A program made the translations under genes and the position numbers. Positions 61,100-64,000 of a DNA stretch of 64,000 bases are shown here, in pieces (positions within the stretch are counted from its first letter, which is position 1; each line of letters starts with the position of its first letter). The stretch is from the NCBI RefSeq assembly GCF_019112545.1, contig NW_025064906.1, positions 183,725 to 247,724 of the forward strand. The letters are read 5' to 3'. Source of the stretch: Guyanagaster necrorhizus. Lineage: Eukaryota > Basidiomycota > Agaricomycetes > Agaricales > Physalacriaceae. The notes beneath the pieces were generated by a model. That model worked only from the letters and a program-made list of their open reading frames with translations. It ran no database searches and was not told the DNA's origin.

Positions 61100-63862
61100 C
61101 TGTCAGGCTTTTCTGCACTGAGTCTTGGGTATTTAGTGTCTTTCTATGGCCACCACTTTGACCTCCATTCATGGAGATGAACAGATATGGCTTCTGTTAA
61201 ACTTCTCTCAACACTGACCAGTTCAGAGATCTTGTCTCCCAACTCAAATCCATTGTCAGTGTCATATTTGCAAGCTGATCCACAGGCAGAATCACATGCA
61301 TCATCTATACAATACTCTGTGAAATAGGTGAATGCAAGATTCAAGAGTTCATGTATCCTTATACTATTTAGCTGTAGGTTAAATTGTATGCCAGTCTCAC
61401 TTGCTAATTAGATCACCCTATCAGCTTCCTTGAGAGCTATCCAGATGCTAGCAGATGAAAGACCAGGAGGGCTTGAGCACTTGCCAGAGATCTGCCTATC
61501 TGAGCATTCTCTGGAATTGTGTCTAGTCTTACCACAATAAAAACATCACCCTTCAGCTAAGTATTCTGCTTTCTCCTTCTTGGATAGAGTCTTCTCACTC
61601 CAAGGCTTTTTCTTCTAGTAGGAGTTATCCTAGTTCCAGTACCTTGAATCAGCAATAGCATGAGATCAAATTTTGCATGCATCTTGCATTGGATTCATTC
61701 TTGCAGATTTTGGGAAATTATCATACTTGGTGCAAGGCACATTATTGTACTTGCTGTTCTTAGTAGCAGAATTAGTATGCAAGTTGCTTGCATGATGATT
61801 ATGCTCATAATTGTGATGCTGAGTTTCTTCTATACTGATCTGAGTAATTTCAATAATCTCAGCCATATTAAAAATCTCATCTCATGAATTAATTTCTTGA
61901 TGGTATCCTTATATAAGTAGCTTCATCTGAATGGTCTGATAGAGCCCATGTCAAAGCTTAATGACTTGAGTTCACTCAGATTCATCCCTCCACATCCTAA
62001 ACTGACTTCATAGTTCAAATGCATAATCTCAGACATATCCAGGATCTTGAAAGCACTTTGCAATCTTGTGACAGATTTTAGTATGATAATCACATGAAAA
62101 ACATCAATTGAACAATTCATCATAGAAACATATAAGCATTCAGTCCTTGTAATCTGCACTAACATTCTGAACAAAAAATCAATATGCTTCTTTCTTCAAG
62201 AAGCAAGTGACATAAAATACCTCATCATGGTGAAATACCCCAGCTGCCTTCAAGTATTGTGCAGCTTCTTAAATGAACATTGTCAAGGCTTCAGGGTCTA
62301 AACTAACACCATACAATATGAGAGGTATAGGGTGATCATTCTTAGCCTATTTACAATATTTTTTTATCCTTGTAAGGCATCTTAGAATCAGCCACAATAT
62401 TATCAGAGTCATCCACTTCACTATCAGATGATGATTAGTCTGAGGAATCACTATCTGAAGGGTCCAGATCTCCCATCATGGCTTTGTCAAGAGTCTGACC
62501 CAGAAAGCTGGTCAGTGCAACTTGGTCTAGTGCATAAGCTGGATCTAAGTGGCTGCTACTGACTATGAGTGTGATCACAGTGGGATTTATACATATTGAA
62601 TGTAGAGCAGCATCAACTATATGCCATGTTTGAGCTCTATATAAAGATGATTGTCTGTCAATCATAGGAATTGCAGTGTAATTGAATACAGATCTATTTT
62701 CTGATACTACTGATTGAGCAGGAAAAATATGATAAGTGTTCAAATTAGCCTCTTCTATGATCTCAACTGTATACCTATGTTGTTCAGGCATTGTCTCAGC
62801 AGTGGCTAGTACATCTGAGACTTCAGAGCTAGGCTCAGCAGACTTGTTTGTAGTGTTGTTGTTAGCAGCAACACTCTCACCATTTGAGTGTGAGTGTTAG
62901 TGTAAATGAGCAGCAGCCTCTTCTAGTAATAGATGTTGTACTTCAGCCGATTTATTTTGAAAAGCCTCCCAAAAATTGAAGGCACATTGCTGGCTGTCAA
63001 TGTTAAAGTCCTTCACATTGAGTTCTGGCAACATGACCAGTTTATTTCAGTAGTCAACAAACTTGCCTTTATTCTGAGATGGGCCTGGAATAGGAGACAG
63101 AGAGGTCATCAGTTGATTGGCCAAACTTATAGCCTGCCTACATCTGTCTAATATTTTCTTGGCCTTGTCAGAAATTAAAGTCTCAGCCTGTTAAATAGTG
63201 CTCAATTGCACAGATGTAAGTTCTAGACATTCACAAGGATTTTTATCATTTACAACAGCAAATCTATTATGCGATAGAGTAAGTATGCCATCAGCACTAC
63301 TGATAGCTAAGGATATGCTCATCCTATGATGAGGCAGTCTTCCAACCACTGTTGTCCAATTACCCTCTTCCTGGATATTATCCCCAGTCTGGATCAGATC
63401 ACTATGCTTTACTGGCATTACAGAGACACCCTTCTGGTGACCTGTATCAGAAGCAATCTCAAAAGGAGGCTGCATTGCTGTGACATTCAGCATATAGTGT
63501 CCAGCCTCAGCATCTTGACCTATACCCACTCCAGAGTGGTCAACACTGTTGTCTCCAGTTGACAGCTCATTGGCAGGACTCTGATTTGCTGTGGCATGCT
63601 CATCAGCATTGCCATCAATATGTTCTCCATCAAGCACCATGCTGTCTAAGGGCAAAGAAGAAAGGTCAGACAGAGATTCAGAAAATGATGGCTCACCCTG
63701 TAAATTTTTCAGAGCATGACAAGTGGTCTGAGTTAGGCTCATAGACCAGTCATCTGATGTTGTGATGTTCTCTGCACTGCAGAGGTTGTGGATCAAGCCA
63801 GACATCATAATAGTATAAAGAAGCAAAGATAGAAACAGAGAGAAAGGAAGAGAGAAAAGCAA
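61100..63862 (-). pseudogene. Element G: gag relict of a retrotransposon
   Basis: Minus-strand frames form a long gag-like protein. It starts at 63,862-63,191 (MSGLIHNLCSAENIT, acidic and Ser-rich). It continues through 63,140-62,800 (LSPIPGPSQNKGK; FNIDSQQCAFNFWEAFQNKS) and the frame 62,791-62,435 (MPEQHRYTVEIIEEA). The capsid-like piece 62,174-61,923 has YVSMMNCSIDVF on one frame. A zinc knuckle at about 61,545-61,500 (CFYCGKTRHNSREC, CX2CX4HX4C) is followed by 61,344-61,144. Pol is missing; the relict stops at the end of element F. Element E, on the same strand, could be its integrase end. Confidence 0.6.
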
Positions 63863-64000
63863 AGAGATTTTTTTTGATGGTTATTGTCAAGGTTGTTCTA
63901 GTTGATCAGGCTAAAGAGTTCCTTGTGACAGCATCCACCAAGACTGTTGTTGATATACTTGATGTGATAGGCAAAGAGGCAAAGTGGTAGTCAAGTTATT

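Noticed and set aside
63191..63862. A secreted protein, from the hydrophobic start MLFSLPFSLFLSLLLY
   Set aside because: The downstream frames form a retroelement gag with a zinc knuckle, and a later Met (MSGLIHNL) is a better start.
1..64000. tRNA, rRNA or CRISPR features
   Set aside because: No cloverleaf with A and B boxes, no rRNA-like blocks and no regularly spaced short repeats were seen; CRISPR is not expected in a fungus.

Overview
The window is nuclear DNA of a filamentous basidiomycete, most likely an Agaricomycete. Genes are densely split by 45-60 base GT-AG introns. The recognisable products are a basidiomycete-type multi-pass membrane protein, a TKL-like kinase, a Cdc24-type RhoGEF, UBE2S and an LTA4H-type aminopeptidase. 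The right-hand part is packed with Ty3/Gypsy chromovirus elements. I cannot name the species.

The left third (1 to about 18,800) is gene-bearing and has ordinary CpG content. It holds, in order: a multi-pass membrane protein gene with an apparent in-frame TAG (2,927-4,284, +); a doubtful exon (5,466-5,723, +); an 11-exon gene fusing a Cdc24-like CH/RhoGEF/PH module to a protein kinase (6,118-9,318, -); a UBE2S-type ubiquitin-conjugating enzyme (9,860-10,939, -); a decayed kinase-like gene (about 12,242-13,323, -); a frameshifted gene copy (13,358-14,175, -); and a 15-exon M1 aminopeptidase/LTA4H homologue (15,772-18,382, +).

From about 18,860 the sequence changes abruptly. By eye I find no CpG for about 3 kb, and almost none outside the youngest transposon up to the end. 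The CpG-poor zone starts with an 850-base inverted duplication (19,408-20,255) and a decayed second copy of the 13,358-14,175 gene (20,656-21,400, +). It then holds a series of LTR retrotransposons. Element A (21,835-38,889, -, target duplication GTGAG) is interrupted by element B (29,040-37,550, -, target duplication GGATG, two 527-base LTRs). Element C (39,022-46,716, +) and element D (47,556-55,873, -) follow. After them come an integrase remnant E (56,041-56,600, -), a 5'-truncated element F (58,740-61,080, +) and a gag remnant G (61,100-63,862, -).

All retroelements are broken by stop codons. The changes are those expected from cytosine deamination (C to T and G to A). B keeps the most CpG sites and intact catalytic motifs, so it is the youngest; this fits its position inside A. 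Removing A (with B) and C in thought rejoins flanking minus-strand codons into one reading frame, so these elements entered an older coding sequence.

The two most interesting signals are the Cdc24-like GEF-kinase fusion, and the contrast across the 18.8 kb boundary, where related sequences have decayed in two different ways.
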